DNA of 64,000 nt, taken from positions 88,222,355-88,286,354 of the forward strand of contig NC_132878.1 in assembly GCF_030463535.1 (NCBI RefSeq), in the 5' to 3' direction. Shown in pieces: positions 1 to 55,131 of the stretch. Below the pieces are notes generated by a model. That model was not told the DNA's origin and did not search any database. It saw only the letters and a list, made by a program, of their open reading frames with translations. The translations under genes and the position numbers were made by a program. Position 1 is the stretch's first letter. Each line of letters opens with the position of its first letter. This stretch comes from Salminus brasiliensis. Its lineage: Eukaryota; Chordata; Actinopteri; Characiformes; Bryconidae.

Positions 1-527
1 CTGAAGAAAAAAGACATTTAAAAGTTATATGTTTTGTTACCGCAGCCGCCCAACAGGTGGCGCTCTTCCCTTGCTTTGCTCCCTTTTTAAAATTGTAGCT
101 GAAGTGGGCGCGACGTTATTTGTTGGGCTGTGTTCTAAATCTGTCACTAGTGGCCATCTACTGCACTAACTTGATTTAGAAGCCGTTGTAACATCGTGCC
201 CATGCGCTGTGCACTTTATAGGGAGCATGAGAGTGATTTGGGACTCAGCCGCAGAAGTTGGTCCTGCATTAGGAGAGAGTTGTGTGTTATAATGGCCAAA
301 CTGGTGGCGCTCTTTCTCTCCATTGAACACACACACACACACACGCACACGCATGCATGAGCGGCACCACAGAGGATGTCCACTGGACATTTCTTAGGCA
401 TCAGCCGTAACGACACGAGCAGCAAAATGCCCGAAATTATGGAGCGGAGCTCATACAGCGTGCACGGCGTCGTGTCGCTATAGAGGTCGTGTAGTCGCTT
501 TAGTGCTGGACCTCGGATAAGGCTATA
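1..527 (+). promoter_or_regulatory. fam171a1: 5' flank and probable 5' UTR of fam171a1
   Basis: This is the stretch before the fam171a1 start codon. No TATA box stands out. A block at about 120-265 ('tatagggagcatgagagtg' followed by 'tttgggactcagcc') resembles a dispersed fish DNA repeat, so part of the upstream region is probably transposon-derived. A short AC-rich microsatellite with GCAC interruptions lies at 329-358. The motif 'gtggcgctctt' occurs twice, near 57 and 305. The transcription start cannot be placed from the sequence. Confidence 0.35.
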
Positions 528-44325
<43,798 letters not shown>

Positions 44326-44348
44326 CCCCCCCCCCCCCCCCCCCCCCC
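44326..44348 (+). repeat. Poly-C tract (23 bases) immediately after the fam171a1 stop
   Basis: The TGA stop is followed at once by 23 C residues, so the 3' UTR starts with a homopolymer. Length is likely uncertain. Confidence 0.95.
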
Positions 44349-46254
44349 GGCAGTCGAACTATTCACCTTTGGTCCTGTTTAAATGACAGGAATTGCCTTT
44401 TGAAATGGTAGTTTGGCAAAAATCTAATAAATGCAATTTTCCCCTTATCCCACATGAAATGATTAGCCATGATTCCTGGTGTCTAAAATTTGCTTCATTA
44501 GTTTTGTTCTTAAGCATATATAATAAAGCAGGGCCCCCAGTTCTATTTTGTGGTCCTAGTCCTACTCTGACCCAGAACTGACCCAGAATATGCATTTTTT
44601 AGTGAGTTAAATAAGCATGATGTGGTTTCTGATAAATTGTTAGATTATTACTGTGATTGGTTACATGCCAGTGGTTCTCAGACCTGTCTGCGATGACCCA
44701 CAGATGGTCCACGTTTTGCTGCAGCTCAATTTGTAAAGTATACCAGATTTTTTTCGTGGGACTGTTGGAGGCAATTGAAGACAGTATGTCATACAGTGGC
44801 TTTGGGGCTACATAGAGTAGTATTAATTAATATAGTCAACATTTCTAATGTTTCTAATTTTGAGGTGATTGTAAGAGTATTATGAGACCTGTTTTGCTTA
44901 GATAACTTTATCTATGATACAATCTTGTTCCAGTGGCTGACAATTTCACTTATTTTGCAGATAAAGTTGCTTATTTAAAAATAATACATTTATAAATAAG
45001 TTGAATAATCATTTAATATTGTTAGAACCAGGGGTCGACATTACCCAATGCCCCTGGTCACATTTTGGCCACAAAAAATAGTTTTTTGTTTTGTTTTGTT
45101 TTCTTCTTAGACCTGGCCAAATGATTTTCACACATTTTGGTACTGAAGTATGTGTGTTACAGAAAAAAATACTAGTTTTTAGCAGTCGGTCGGTTGGAGG
45201 CAAGTGAAGGACTGTTAAAGCCAGTGACTACCAACCTTCCTGCTGAAGATTAACACGGTCTGCACAATGTTAACTGACTGGTGGTTATAGGCTTTCATTA
45301 CTTGTAAGCTATAGAACCCTTGTAGCTCCAGTGCAAAACTAAAGAAAGAAACTTCAGACACTAAACATGTCTTGGTTGGCTGTCTGTTTGGGATGAGGAG
45401 GAATATTGTGTGAATATGATTTTTTGCCACACTATCACATTAAGTGCAGGCTTTGGGTTTGCCTATATATATTTTTTGTACTTCCAAAAGCAGAAGCGTT
45501 AAGACTCGAACTGATACAGAATTGACTCCAAGCAGCGCTTTAAAGTTCACAATCCAGGAACTTATGCTTATGTATGAACGAACTGAACTCCTAAAGCGAA
45601 AAAGCACTCCTTTAGAACACATTTATGCACAACAGCTATGCCTTTGTTTTTATTTTTGTAAATGAACTGAGCAAAAAAGATCGGTTGTATGAAGGTAAAA
45701 TGTCTAGCTTTATGTATTTCTTCTGTTGTTCAGGTAAGCAATACAATCTCTGGTTGGTAGCATATAGGCACTGCGGTTTGAGAACAGTAAATGTGTGTGC
45801 AGCCTTTCATGATCATTACTCTCCAGAATTTAACTGTTGTGTTGGGTAGGTAACAGTCTTCCATGTTTTCAAATTCTACTGTTTTGGTCTGTAAAGTTTT
45901 GTCCGTAGAGGATCAACCTCACCAGTGTTTACTTGTTTTATGCATCAGATTCCTAATTCAACACTGAATCCAAAACTTGATCCAAAGTCAGTATCAGTAT
46001 CAGGTGGAGGAGGAGAGGTGATAAAGAGGCTGCCCACAGTGCAAAACCGCTTATAAAAGCATGATACAATCATCTTACACTGCTAGCATGAATGTCACTA
46101 GTGCTGCATTTTTTTTTCCTGTACTACCCAAATATTTCTGGCCCACTTCTAATGAATGCATTCAGCTACTTTAAGTTGCACCATTTGCTGACACAGATGT
46201 GCAAATGCACACACATGGCTTGTCTAGTCCCTGTAGAAAAGTACTGCCATAAAC

Positions 46255-46400
46255 ATGAATCTATTGGCACCATTCCGCCTAATGCCAGGTGTGGGCTAGA
46301 GGGGTGAAAGGCCCCCAACCCTGAGATGTGGAGCAGTGGAATGGGGTTCTGTGAAATGATGGTGCTCCATTCAGTACTTTTTGGTTTGGAGTTGTGGATG
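46255..46400 (-). repeat. Dispersed repeat family R1, copy 3 (reverse)
   Basis: Reverse complement carries 'ggtgctccat'-side wording, 'ccactgctccacatctcag', 'agcccacacctggcatta' and 'ggtgcca', as at 32440-32600. Confidence 0.7.
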
Positions 46401-46584
46401 AGGTGGGGTGGTAATCATCCAACATCCTGACCTCTCCAACACTCTTATCGCTGAATGCAGTCAAATCCTCACAGCAATGCTCCGAAATCTAATAGAAAGA
46501 TTTCCCTGGACAGTAGAGACAGTAAACTCAAATTTCAGAAGAAACAATGAATCAGCAGGTGTCTTAGTACATACACACGCACAC

Positions 46585-46895
46585 ACCCTGATCAGCCAAA
46601 AAATGAGTACCACTTGCCTTATATTGAGTAGATGAACTCAACAAGACCACTGAAGGCACTCTGAGGTATCTGGCACCAAGGCGTTAGCAACAGATCCTCA
46701 AAGTAGGTACTGACCACTGCATTACAGAAAAACCCCACAAGACCTGCCTGATGTTTTGGAGATGCTCTGACCCATCTCAGTCAGGTTCTTGCCAAAGTGG
46801 CTTAGATTCTTACGCTTGCCCATTTCTTCTGCTTTTAACACAACGCTTTGAAGACCTGACTGTTCACTTGCTACCTAATATGTATTAAACCAACA
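46585..46895 (-). mobile_element. Internally deleted Tc1/mariner element, reverse orientation
   Basis: Starts 'ctgatcagccaaaaaatgag' and contains, on the minus strand, 'agcatctccaaaacatcagg', 'gtcagtacctac' and 'gggcaagcgtaagaatc'. These are the same family words as 33575-34045. No complete transposase. Confidence 0.65.
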
Positions 46896-48289
46896 TACAC
46901 ACACACAGTTACAATCAGATATTCCCCTCCCCTTCCCCTTCCTTAAAAGATATTGGGATAATGTGCGTAGGGGTTGGCAATTGAATTGATCAAGAGTGGC
47001 ATCCGACCACAAATCCTTGGTTGTTGAGTTATAAACCCTGACCAGGGGGACTGAATATTGTAATTGTGTGTAAAATATTACAATTTATTTCTTTTGGCAA
47101 CAAATATCATTTAAATGTTGAACAGTACTAACTTAGTTTGCTACATGCAACATTTATGAATTATGCTAGTGCTGCCAAATTTCTATATTACTTCCATCCA
47201 TTGATATTTAATAAATTGGGAAGTGGCATCATTTGCTAAATCACATTTTCTGCTCTCTATTTCTAGCCTCAAATGATATACAAACATCTGACAGTTTAGC
47301 AAACAATGCTAATGCTGAACAATCTTTTTTTTCTATTATTTAATAAAAATTCTCAGAAAGAAAGCCTTTCATCAGGAGATGGTTTCTCTTAGTTTATGAA
47401 CTGCTGATATGCTTCACACACACAGGCTAATAATGCTCACTACAGTGCCACAGCTATGCATTGCGTTAATATTGACAATTTGGAAGCTTAATATGCCATT
47501 TTCTACCATTATATTTCCTACTTTATGGTTTAAATGCAATATTTTAGTGACTGTTTTATCCAGCGAACGTGATGAAAGCGCCTTTGCGTAAGAATGAACA
47601 CATCATGCGCAAGCAGCCAAACCTGCTTTTTCATCCCAAAACTGCTGTTTCTGTCTAAAGTGCCTCGAGCTAATGCGCCCATTTCATCATCACCTCTCTT
47701 CCCTGATCAGATCTCATTACACTGCATTTGACCATTTCTGACATGTAGCGTTTAAACCATGCTTACTGTTGCTTTGTGTGTCTGAGAGAGCGAGAGATGT
47801 TTCTGCTGTATTTTCTGCTTTGTATATGTTTGTGTGTGTTTGTGTATGTACTTCTCTGGCTGTGTTTGATCGGTATTGGGAGTGTATATGATTGCATTTG
47901 TGTGTTTTGTGGACGTGCTACTCCTGCTGCAGATGTAGCTGTTTAACTAAATGCACTGTATATGAAGCTGTATGAATATGAGAGTTGTGTTTAATAGCAT
48001 TTCTAACTGTGAGGGAGCCAATTCGGAGTCAGTACCTTACAGCACTCTCCACCACTCTATTCTGAATGTCTGGACTGGTTGCTTGTATTATAATTAAGGC
48101 TTAATTATCCATTAAAACATCTAAAAAAGAAGTCATACAGTAGTTGTGTTTTTATTAAACCTGCCTTTTTGTGATTGAATAAACACTGTTGCACTGACCG
48201 TGAAATGTCACAGGGTGTTTGGACCAGATTAACCTCTCAGTTCAGGTCGATGGGTGAGATATACAGTGAGATATAAAAGTGAGATATAA

Positions 48290-49566
48290 AGTTCTCCTAC
48301 TTAGAAAGATGAGCGAGGTCTGTAATTTTCATCATGGGTACACTTCCACTCTGAGGGACAAAATGAGAAAAAAATCCAGGAAATCACACCGTAGAAGTTT
48401 TTAAAGATTTTATTTGTAAATTATGGTGGAAAATAAGTATTTGGTCAATAACAAAAGTTCAACTCAATACTTTGTAACATAATCTTTGTTGGCAATCACA
48501 GAGCTCAAACGTTTCCTGTAAGTCTTCACCAGGTTTGCACACACTGTAGCTGGTATTTTGGCCCATTCCTCCATTAGATCTCTTCTAGAGCAGTGCTGTT
48601 TTGGGGCTGTCGCTGGGCGACACAGACTTTCAACTCCCTACACAAATTTTCTGAAGACTGGCTAGGCCGCTCCAGGACCTTGAAATGCTTTTTACAGAGC
48701 CACTCCTTTGTTGCCCGAGCGGTTTGTTTGGGATCATTGTCATGCTGGAAGACCCAGCCATGTTCCATCTTCAATGCTCTGACTGATGGAAGGAGGTTTT
48801 GGCTTGAAATCTCACAATGTTAATTCTGCCCTTAACACGGATCTGTCGTCCTGTCCCCTTTGCAGAAAAACAGCCTCAAAGCGTGATGTTTCCACCCCAT
48901 GCTTCAAAGTAGGTATGGTGTTCTTGGGATGCAACTCCGCATTCTTCTTCCTCCAAACACGACGAGTTGAGTTTGTACCAAAATGTTCTATTTTGGTTTC
49001 ATCTCTTCTGGATCATCCCTATGCTCTCTGGCAAAACTCTCGGGCATGGACATGCACTGGCTTAAGCAAGGGGACGCGCCCGGCACTGCAGGATTGAGTT
49101 CCTCTCGGCGTAGTGTGTTACTGATGGTAGCCTTTGTTACTTTGGTCCCAGCTCTCTGCAGGTCATTCATCAGGTCTCTCCATGTAATTCTGGGGGTTTT
49201 GTTCACCGTTCTCATGATCATTTTGACCCCACGGGATGAGATCTTGCGTGGGGCCACAGATCGAGGGAGATTATTAATGCTCTTGTATGTCTTCTATTTT
49301 CTTACAATTGCTCCCACAGTTGGTTTATTCACACCAACCTGCCACTGAAGTTACAGGTCTGTGAGAGCCAGAAATCTTGCTTTTTTTTGTGGGTGACCAA
49401 ATTACCTTATTTTCTACCATAATTTACAAATAAATTCTTTAAAAATCCTACAAAGTGATTTCCTGGATTTCTTTTTTTTTTTTTTTTTCATTTTGTCTCT
49501 CATAGTTGAAGTGTACCTATGATAAAAGTTACAGACCCCTTTCATCTTTCTAAGTAGGAGAACTTG
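48290..49566 (-). mobile_element. Tc1-family DNA transposon, nearly full length, inactive
   Basis: Terminal inverted repeats start at 48290 ('agttctcctacttagaaaga') and end at about 49566 with the reverse complement. They can be followed for about 160 bp on each side (to about 48450 and 49400), including 'aaattatggtggaaaataag'. The total of about 1.28 kb is the usual Tc1 size. The transposase lies on the minus strand between them but is broken. Exact outer ends and a TA target duplication are not certain. Confidence 0.85.
48574..49257 (-). pseudogene. Tc1 transposase, broken
   Basis: The N-terminal part (49257-48988) reads MAPRKISSRGVKMIMRTVNK and continues ITWRDLMNDLQRAGTKVTKA, the second DNA-binding helix region of Tc1 transposase. 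The C-terminal part (48774-48574) reads [20 protein letters not shown], the second catalytic Asp block, then ENLCREL. The two parts are in different frames and the middle is degraded. The usual length is about 340 residues; this copy cannot encode it. Confidence 0.8.
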
Positions 49567-50289
49567 CACAATCAGTGGCTGCCTGAAATACGTTTTTGCC
49601 CCGCTGTACATGAAGTTATTCCGACTGATTTGGTGAGCAGTGCACAGTTTATAGAGACACTTACTGCTTGAAAACCAGAGATCACAATGTGAAATGCTGC
49701 AAACGTATTTACTGTCCAACACCACCAGTGAAACTGCACTCTTCTGTGTATGTGTAATGTTGATAATGGGTAAATACCGTGGGAAATTCTCAAGGAAAGT
49801 CTAATAATTTCTAGGTATTACAAATGTCATTTTTATTTAATTGGATTGTAGAAGAGAACTTTGCACATATCAGTTACAGTCATATTATATTATATAAGTT
49901 TTGGTTAGAAATAAAAGTTTCAGAAGGCCTTCAGAACATCAACATTGCTGGTCAAGAGTGTGTTTAATCAGTGAAATCCAGGCATCACCTGTTGAAGGTA
50001 ACTGCATCACTTGTCAAATTCATCTGGAGGAAGGAGGGGTCATTAAAAATGCGTGAGAAAGTGAGAGTGTGAGATTAGGTTTTCACACTCAATCTGTGAT
50101 CGTTGGCAGTCTTGACATCAAACCACGCTCTCTGGTGAACCTTTTTAATGAACAAGATCATTTTGACTTGTTGCCATGCCATCATATTAAAATCAATGGC
50201 AAGCTGTACAAAAAAAAAAACCACTGGTGTGAACACAGCCTAACCTACATTCTACAGTTAATGCAAGACTTGTATTTTGAAAGATTTAA
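49567..50289. other. Intergenic, nothing recognised
   Basis: AT-rich sequence between the Tc1 element and the outer end of the inverted kinase arm. No supported gene or repeat. Confidence 0.4.
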
Positions 50290-51960
50290 TTAACTGTATT
50301 ATCTGAATTAAACTCTGAGTAGAAAAGGATAATGTTTCTGACTCACATACACACTCTTGTTATCATCCAGGCTCGTTCTTCCAGATTCGCTCCTATAGAC
50401 TTGTTCCTCTGGGCTCACTCCTCCAGGCTTCTTCCTCCAGGCTTGTTTCCAATCTGTTCCTAAACATGTTCTTTTTTTGTTACCTGCAGGTTTGTTTCTC
50501 AAGGCTTGGTCCTCTAGGCTCCCTCCTTCATGCTCGGCCCTGATCTGTTCTTGAACAACATGATACTAACAATATATACTTTACAGTTACCTCCAGACTT
50601 AATCTTCCAGCTCACTCCTCAAGGCTCACTCCTCAAGGCTTACTCCTGATCTGTTCTGGAACAACATATACCTTGAATGTGAATTATAGTCCTGAATCCT
50701 ACCGTACTGCTGGGAGATGAGGTGTAGGGATTCTCTCTGTCACTCTCTTTAGACTGCCCTCTTCCTGACCCTAATGTGTAGAGGAGGGGGTCATTACAGA
50801 ATATGAATACAAAGATCAAATTTACTTTCTCAAACTGACTTGTTCTGGTGGAAATTTCTGCACATGCTTTAAAAGAATCAGTATGGTGCTAAATCTTCTC
50901 AAAATTCTGGTAAAACAGAGCGTTTTAGACCAAGCATGCTCTGCAGGACTCTGTTCACAGCTTAACTGTTTAATTATGCAGAAATCTAAAGTAGATTATA
51001 AAAATGGGTGTGTTGTGAGGCGAAGACTTACACTCTTACTCTTCCTTGTTTGTAGTGACTGACGGAAGCTTTTCCACAACCTAAAAAAAAAAGAAATGTA
51101 TTTAACTGTAATTAAATTAAAATTACATTTAAAATGTTATAATATGTTTAAACATGATACTCAAGTTCCAGCACAATGATTTACTTACCTTTCTCGCCTC
51201 GACTGCAGCCAAGGGTGCTGTGCCACTTCGGTCATTGAAGGCCGAGTGTGAGGATTGTACTGCAGCATGTATGAGATGAAGGCTTGACACGGCTCCTCCA
51301 CTCTGACCCCCTCTGGATACTTTAAGGGTTCTTTCTGAGCACGTTGGAGACCATCCCTACTGTAAACTTCGAAGGGCAAGTGCCCGGTGAACATAACGTA
51401 AAGAACGACGCCAAGGCTCCACACATCACTCTTTTTGGGATCATGGAGCTCACCCTTAAGAACTTCAGGTGCAGCGTAGAAAGGAGTGCCACAGCCCGTG
51501 TGCGTTAGGTCAGGGGAGCCTCTTGAAAAGCACCCAAGACCAAAGTCTGTTAGTTTGACTTGATTGTCAGCTGTCAGCAGAACATTTGCACACTTAAGGT
51601 CACAATGGGCAATGTCCTGCTGGTGCAGATAAACCATTGCACTAAGGAGTTGAGAAAACCATGTTTTGGCCTGGTTGATGGGTATGAAGATCAGCTCTTG
51701 AATCTTTTGATCGAGATCCATCACGGCAGGCTCCATCACAATAAACACCTCTCTGCTCTCGTAAATTTCATACACCTGAACAATATGGTGACCAATAATG
51801 CTATGTTAAAAACTCAACCCAATTATTTTTAGTATATGCCCAGTTACCATTATTATTTAATTGATTTAGTGTTGGATTTTGACTGTTTTGTTTTGATTAA
51901 GATTAAGAATAATAAATAGATGCATAAATAATGGTACAAATACAGAAATACATCTGGAGC
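50290..51960 (-). pseudogene. Inverted, truncated copy of the TSSK-like kinase gene
   Basis: Read on the minus strand, three exons align to the intact gene at 54317: exon 1 remainder (about 51785-51189), exon 2 (51080-51032, 49 nt) and exon 3 (50770-50703, 68 nt against 83). Splice sites are conserved and exon 3 carries an in-frame 15-base loss. All three stay open. The copy begins at about residue 71, so the glycine loop, the VAIK lysine and the alpha-C glutamate are gone. It has no promoter or leader, and exons 4-5 are deleted: the sequence jumps from about 25 bases after the exon 3 donor into the downstream minisatellite. Relative to the intact copy it also lacks two residues after EIYE (MP) and has R for W in the YSxDG stretch. 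The catalytic loop HCDLKCAN and TDFGLG are kept. Most likely a recent pseudogene; a chimeric transcript from another promoter cannot be excluded. Confidence 0.8.
50370..50700 (-). repeat. Short inverted copy of the kinase-downstream minisatellite
   Basis: Reverse complement gives 'ggaggagtgagcc' type units and 'ctgtaaagtatatattgtta', the same two components as 57000-58740. It has only about 10 units against dozens in the plus arm. Confidence 0.8.
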
Positions 51961-53119
51961 GGCAGAAGCCCAGAGTGTTCATTGTCACCCTTACATTTTA
52001 ATAGTAATGGGACTGTTAGCTGAGGCCATCCATCAGGACCCTGCAGTATTTGGATTCAACTGGGTTCAATTAAATTCCATTTAAATCAGCTGTATTGGAC
52101 ATTATACTAATACAGGGTTGTACAGTACAACAAAACACTAAGACGTGGCAAATAAATACAATACAGTAAACACAAAGATGTGCATGTGCTTGTGCAAATG
52201 TGTGTATTAAGGATTTAAGATGCAGACTGTTACTATACCGAAAAATAAAATATATAGCATATAAGTATAAATATATAATGTACATAAGTACATGCATAAA
52301 TGGAGTACAGTGTACTCCAAGTGGTCTTGAATCTGGTGGTTTTGGCTCCGATGTTCCTTTACCTGCGGGGCTTGTGTTTAGCAGCAGTGGCACTGTTGTA
52401 TCAGACAAAGGAGCGGTTGTGTCAGGTTGACTCTTCTCAGCCTTTAGAGGAATGTAGGCTTTTCTGGGCCTTCCTGACGATGTGTGATGTGTTGAGTGAC
52501 CTGGTGAGATCCTCAGATACGTGGACACAGAGGTACTTACTCTGTCCGCCGCTGTCTTCTCAATGCAAAGCATGCACTCTTCTTCCCCTCCTAAAATCAC
52601 CAATCAGCTTGTTTTCAGTGCGCCGCTCTGCCAGGAGCTTCACTTCACTTCACTTAATCCCTTGTCATTGTGGGTGGTGTTGCCAATTTTTGTGTCATTA
52701 GTGAACTTAATGATGTTGTTGGAACTTTTGCAATGCAGTACAGGGTGTTGAGCATGGGTGAGAGGAAGCAGACTTGTGGGCATCCTGTGCTGAGAGTGAG
52801 GGTGGGGGAGGTGTGGTCACCCATTCTTATGGACAGGCAAGAGATGGTGGCTTTCTTTGGAACTGGGATATGGCTTGTGGCTTAAAGGCAGGCAGGAATG
52901 GTAGACTGTGCCAGGGAGATGTTGAATATGTCTGTGAAGTTAGTAGCCAGGTGGCTGGCACACGCTTTTAGGACTCTATCTGAGATTCCATCTGCGGCTT
53001 TCCATCAGCCGAGAACCAACCTAATACACACATTTGCACGAACACATGCACATATGTGACAGCAAACACCCTGGGCTGTTGCCGTTCCTAATTGATTACT
53101 GTCTTGAATTCTTATTATT
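51961..53119. other. Spacer between the inverted kinase arms
   Basis: A 1.16 kb non-palindromic spacer between the minus arm (50290-51960) and the plus arm (53120-58850). It is mostly occupied by a degenerate LINE on the minus strand. The plus- and minus-strand open frames over 52070-52701 are remnants of that element. Confidence 0.7.
52080..53010 (-). mobile_element. Degenerate LINE with reverse-transcriptase remnants
   Basis: On the minus strand about 52997-52885 decodes to [20 protein letters not shown] and continues [16 protein letters not shown] (family wording: DGI..RVLKACADQLA..FTDIFNLSL). Then 52795-52740 reads LSTGCPQVCFLSPMLNTL, the GxPQG..LSP block. After a frameshift comes SNNIIKFTNDTKIG, the catalytic FADDT block with Ala and the first Asp lost. 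The order is correct for a minus-strand reverse transcriptase; stops and frameshifts make it dead. The part below 52640 is probably its C-terminal and tail region. Confidence 0.7.
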
Positions 53120-53300
53120 TCTGTATTTGTACAATTCTTTGTTTTTTGTATTTCCACATTTATGTATGTTTGTATTATTCTTTGTTAATCAAAACAAAAT
53201 CAAAATCTAACAACATTAAATTAAATATTAATGGTATAAATGAATTAGTAACTGGGCATATACTGTTAATAATTAACAGGGCTACATTTTTAGCATATAA
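53120..53300. repeat. Inner end of the inverted repeat, plus arm
   Basis: 'ctgtatttgtac', 'ttaatcaaaacaaaatcaaa' and 'gtaactgggcatatact' are found as reverse complement at 51960-51800. This marks the inner end of the palindromic duplication. Confidence 0.75.
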
Positions 53301-53679
53301 AAAAAAAAACAGAAATGTGGCTATCCTGAATTCATGCAAAACTGTTTTTTACTGTTTTCTTAAAATGTGAATTTTGCATTTCAATTATTAATTCATTTTC
53401 TGAAATTGGTATAACCCAGTGCTGTCTGGTTAGCTTTAATATGGGTTATGTCAGCCTGTGCATCTATACTGATGTAGATAAACAGTGTTTAGTGTCTGTA
53501 ATTGTAAAACTGTTTGTGTTTTCTAGCTTCAGGCCCAGAAGATTCATTATTGTTCAGGAAACTGAACATGTTGAGGCTCCATAGAGTTTCACAATATAAT
53601 CAACATGATTTTGCTCATAAAATGAATGACATAATAAGAGTGTGTAATATTTCTAATGAGGTTTACTTAATCTAATATA

Positions 53680-53935
53680 ACATTTTAATGGAAGATCTTA
53701 AAGAATGCACTGACAAATACGTGATAAGAGAGAACATCCAGAGGGGGCAAATACTTTTTCACAGCACAGTGTGTACATACAGTCATATACAGTCAGTGAG
53801 GTCAAAGGGAAGCACAGGTCTGCTCCTCATAACAATTCAGAGTGGGATATATGAAAGACCTCTCCATTGTGACATCACACTGATGATGTCACAGTGGCTC
53901 CTATAAAAGGCGGGGTTCTCCCTCACTGGCTCAGT
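53680..53935 (+). promoter_or_regulatory. Promoter of the TSSK-like kinase gene
   Basis: A TATA box, TATAAAA, is at 53902-53908 and an initiator-like CTCAGTC at about 53931-53937, 25-30 bases downstream. Just upstream is a perfect dyad: TGTGACATCA at 53868-53877 and TGATGTCACA at 53884-53893, separated by six bases. Each arm contains a TGACATCA, one mismatch from the CRE/ATF site TGACGTCA. The whole module from about 53580 is repeated almost unchanged at 63560-63935, which supports function. 'gggggcaaatactttttcac' at 53737 resembles a Tc1 transposon terminus. Confidence 0.7.
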
Positions 53936-54109
53936 CAGGATTCAGCAGCTCGAGAGACAGTTGATTTCTGCATTGACATTGAAGCTGATTTCGTTAGGCT
54001 GAGGCTCTTATCTAGAGAACTTTTATTAGAACCAGTTACACGGGTTCTACATCTGCTTTTATTAGAACCAGTTACACAGGTTCTTGTTTAGCTTCTTACA
54101 TAGGACAAG
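53933..54109 (+). other. Untranslated leader exon of the kinase gene
   Basis: Follows the TATA box and ends at donor ACAAG|GTAAGC (54109/54110). The matching acceptor CATCTACAG| at 54309 joins it to the start-codon exon seven bases before ATG. It contains two copies of a 37-bp unit (54021-54092) with 'attagaaccagttacac' and 'ggttct'. No ATG begins a long frame in it. The splice is inferred from sequence. Confidence 0.6.
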
Positions 54110-54316
54110 GTAAGCACCATTTACTGATTACCGATCACATCATTGAACCGCTTAAGGCAAAAAAAAAAAAGTTAAATGCACAACATAGCGTCACATATGC
54201 TAGTGAGAGAGTGAAGGGATTCAATCACAGACTGGGTTAAAGCACGAGGCATTCGCTTTCACTATCTCACAACCTCCTTCTAATCTTCATCTCCACTTTT
54301 CATCTACAGGGTAAAA

Positions 54317-55131
54317 ATGGAAACCAGCAGAGTCCTGAGAAGTTTTGGATTCCAAGTATTGTGCACCATCGGTGAAGGGAGTTATGGAAAGGTCAAGCTT
54401 GCCACATCTGAAAGGCACTGCAAAGAGGTGGCCATAAAAATAATGGACCCTATAATGAAGGCACCTGATTTTTTTTCTAAATATCTGCCCCGGGAACTCG
54501 CCATATTGAAAAAAGTGAGGCACCCACATATTGTTCAGGTGTATGAAATTTACGAGATGCCTAGCAGAGAGGTGTTTATTGTGATGGAGCCTGCCGTGAT
54601 GGATCTCGATCAAAAGATTCAAGAGCTGACCTTCATACCCATCAACCAGGCCAAAACATGGTTCTCTCAACTCCTTAGTGCAATGGTTTATCTGCACCAG
54701 CAGGACATTGCCCATTGTGACCTTAAGTGTGCAAATGTTCTGCTGACAGCTGACAATCAAGTCAAACTAACCGACTTTGGTCTTGGGTGCTTTTCAAGAG
54801 GCTCCCCTGACCTAACGCACACGGGCTGTGGCACTCCTTTCTACGCTGCACCTGAGGTTCTTAAGGGTGAGCTCCATGATCCCAAAAAGAGTGATGTGTG
54901 GAGCCTTGGCGTCGTTCTTTACGTTATGTTCACCGGGCACTTGCCCTTCGAAGTTTACAGTTGGGATGGTCTCCAACGTGCTCAGCAAGAACCCTTAAAG
55001 TATCCAGAGGGGGTCAGAGTGGAGGAGCCGTGTCAAGCCTTCATCTCATACATGCTGCAGTACAATCCTCACACTCGGCCTTCAATGACCGAAGTGGCAC
55101 AGCACCCTTGGCTGCAGTCGAGGCGAGAAAG
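54317..55131 (+). CDS. Kinase gene coding exon 1 (whole kinase domain)
   Basis: Acceptor CTACAG| at 54309, ATG at 54317 (context AAAAATGG), donor GAAAG|GTAAGT at 55131/55132, leaving in phase 2. All catalytic motifs are in this one exon, as in the mostly intronless TSSK genes. Without splicing the frame would stop two codons into the intron. Confidence 0.88.

Larger units (their letters stand above)
44349..48200 (+). other. fam171a1: Probable 3' UTR / downstream region of fam171a1
   Basis: No coding region is supported here. Candidate poly(A) signals AATAAA occur at 44426-44431, 44522-44527 and 48178-48183. The block at about 47590-48190 has less repeat content and ends in the last signal, so a long 3' UTR of nearly 3.9 kb is possible. 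The first two signals would give a 3' UTR of only 100-220 bases. The region also contains an R1 copy and a Tc1-derived element. Which end is used cannot be decided from sequence alone. Confidence 0.4.

Noticed and set aside
51560-51832. Plus-strand frame over the inverted kinase copy, and the matching minus-strand frame 54287-54760
   Set aside because: Antisense shadows of the kinase exon; the kinase motifs are in the other strand.
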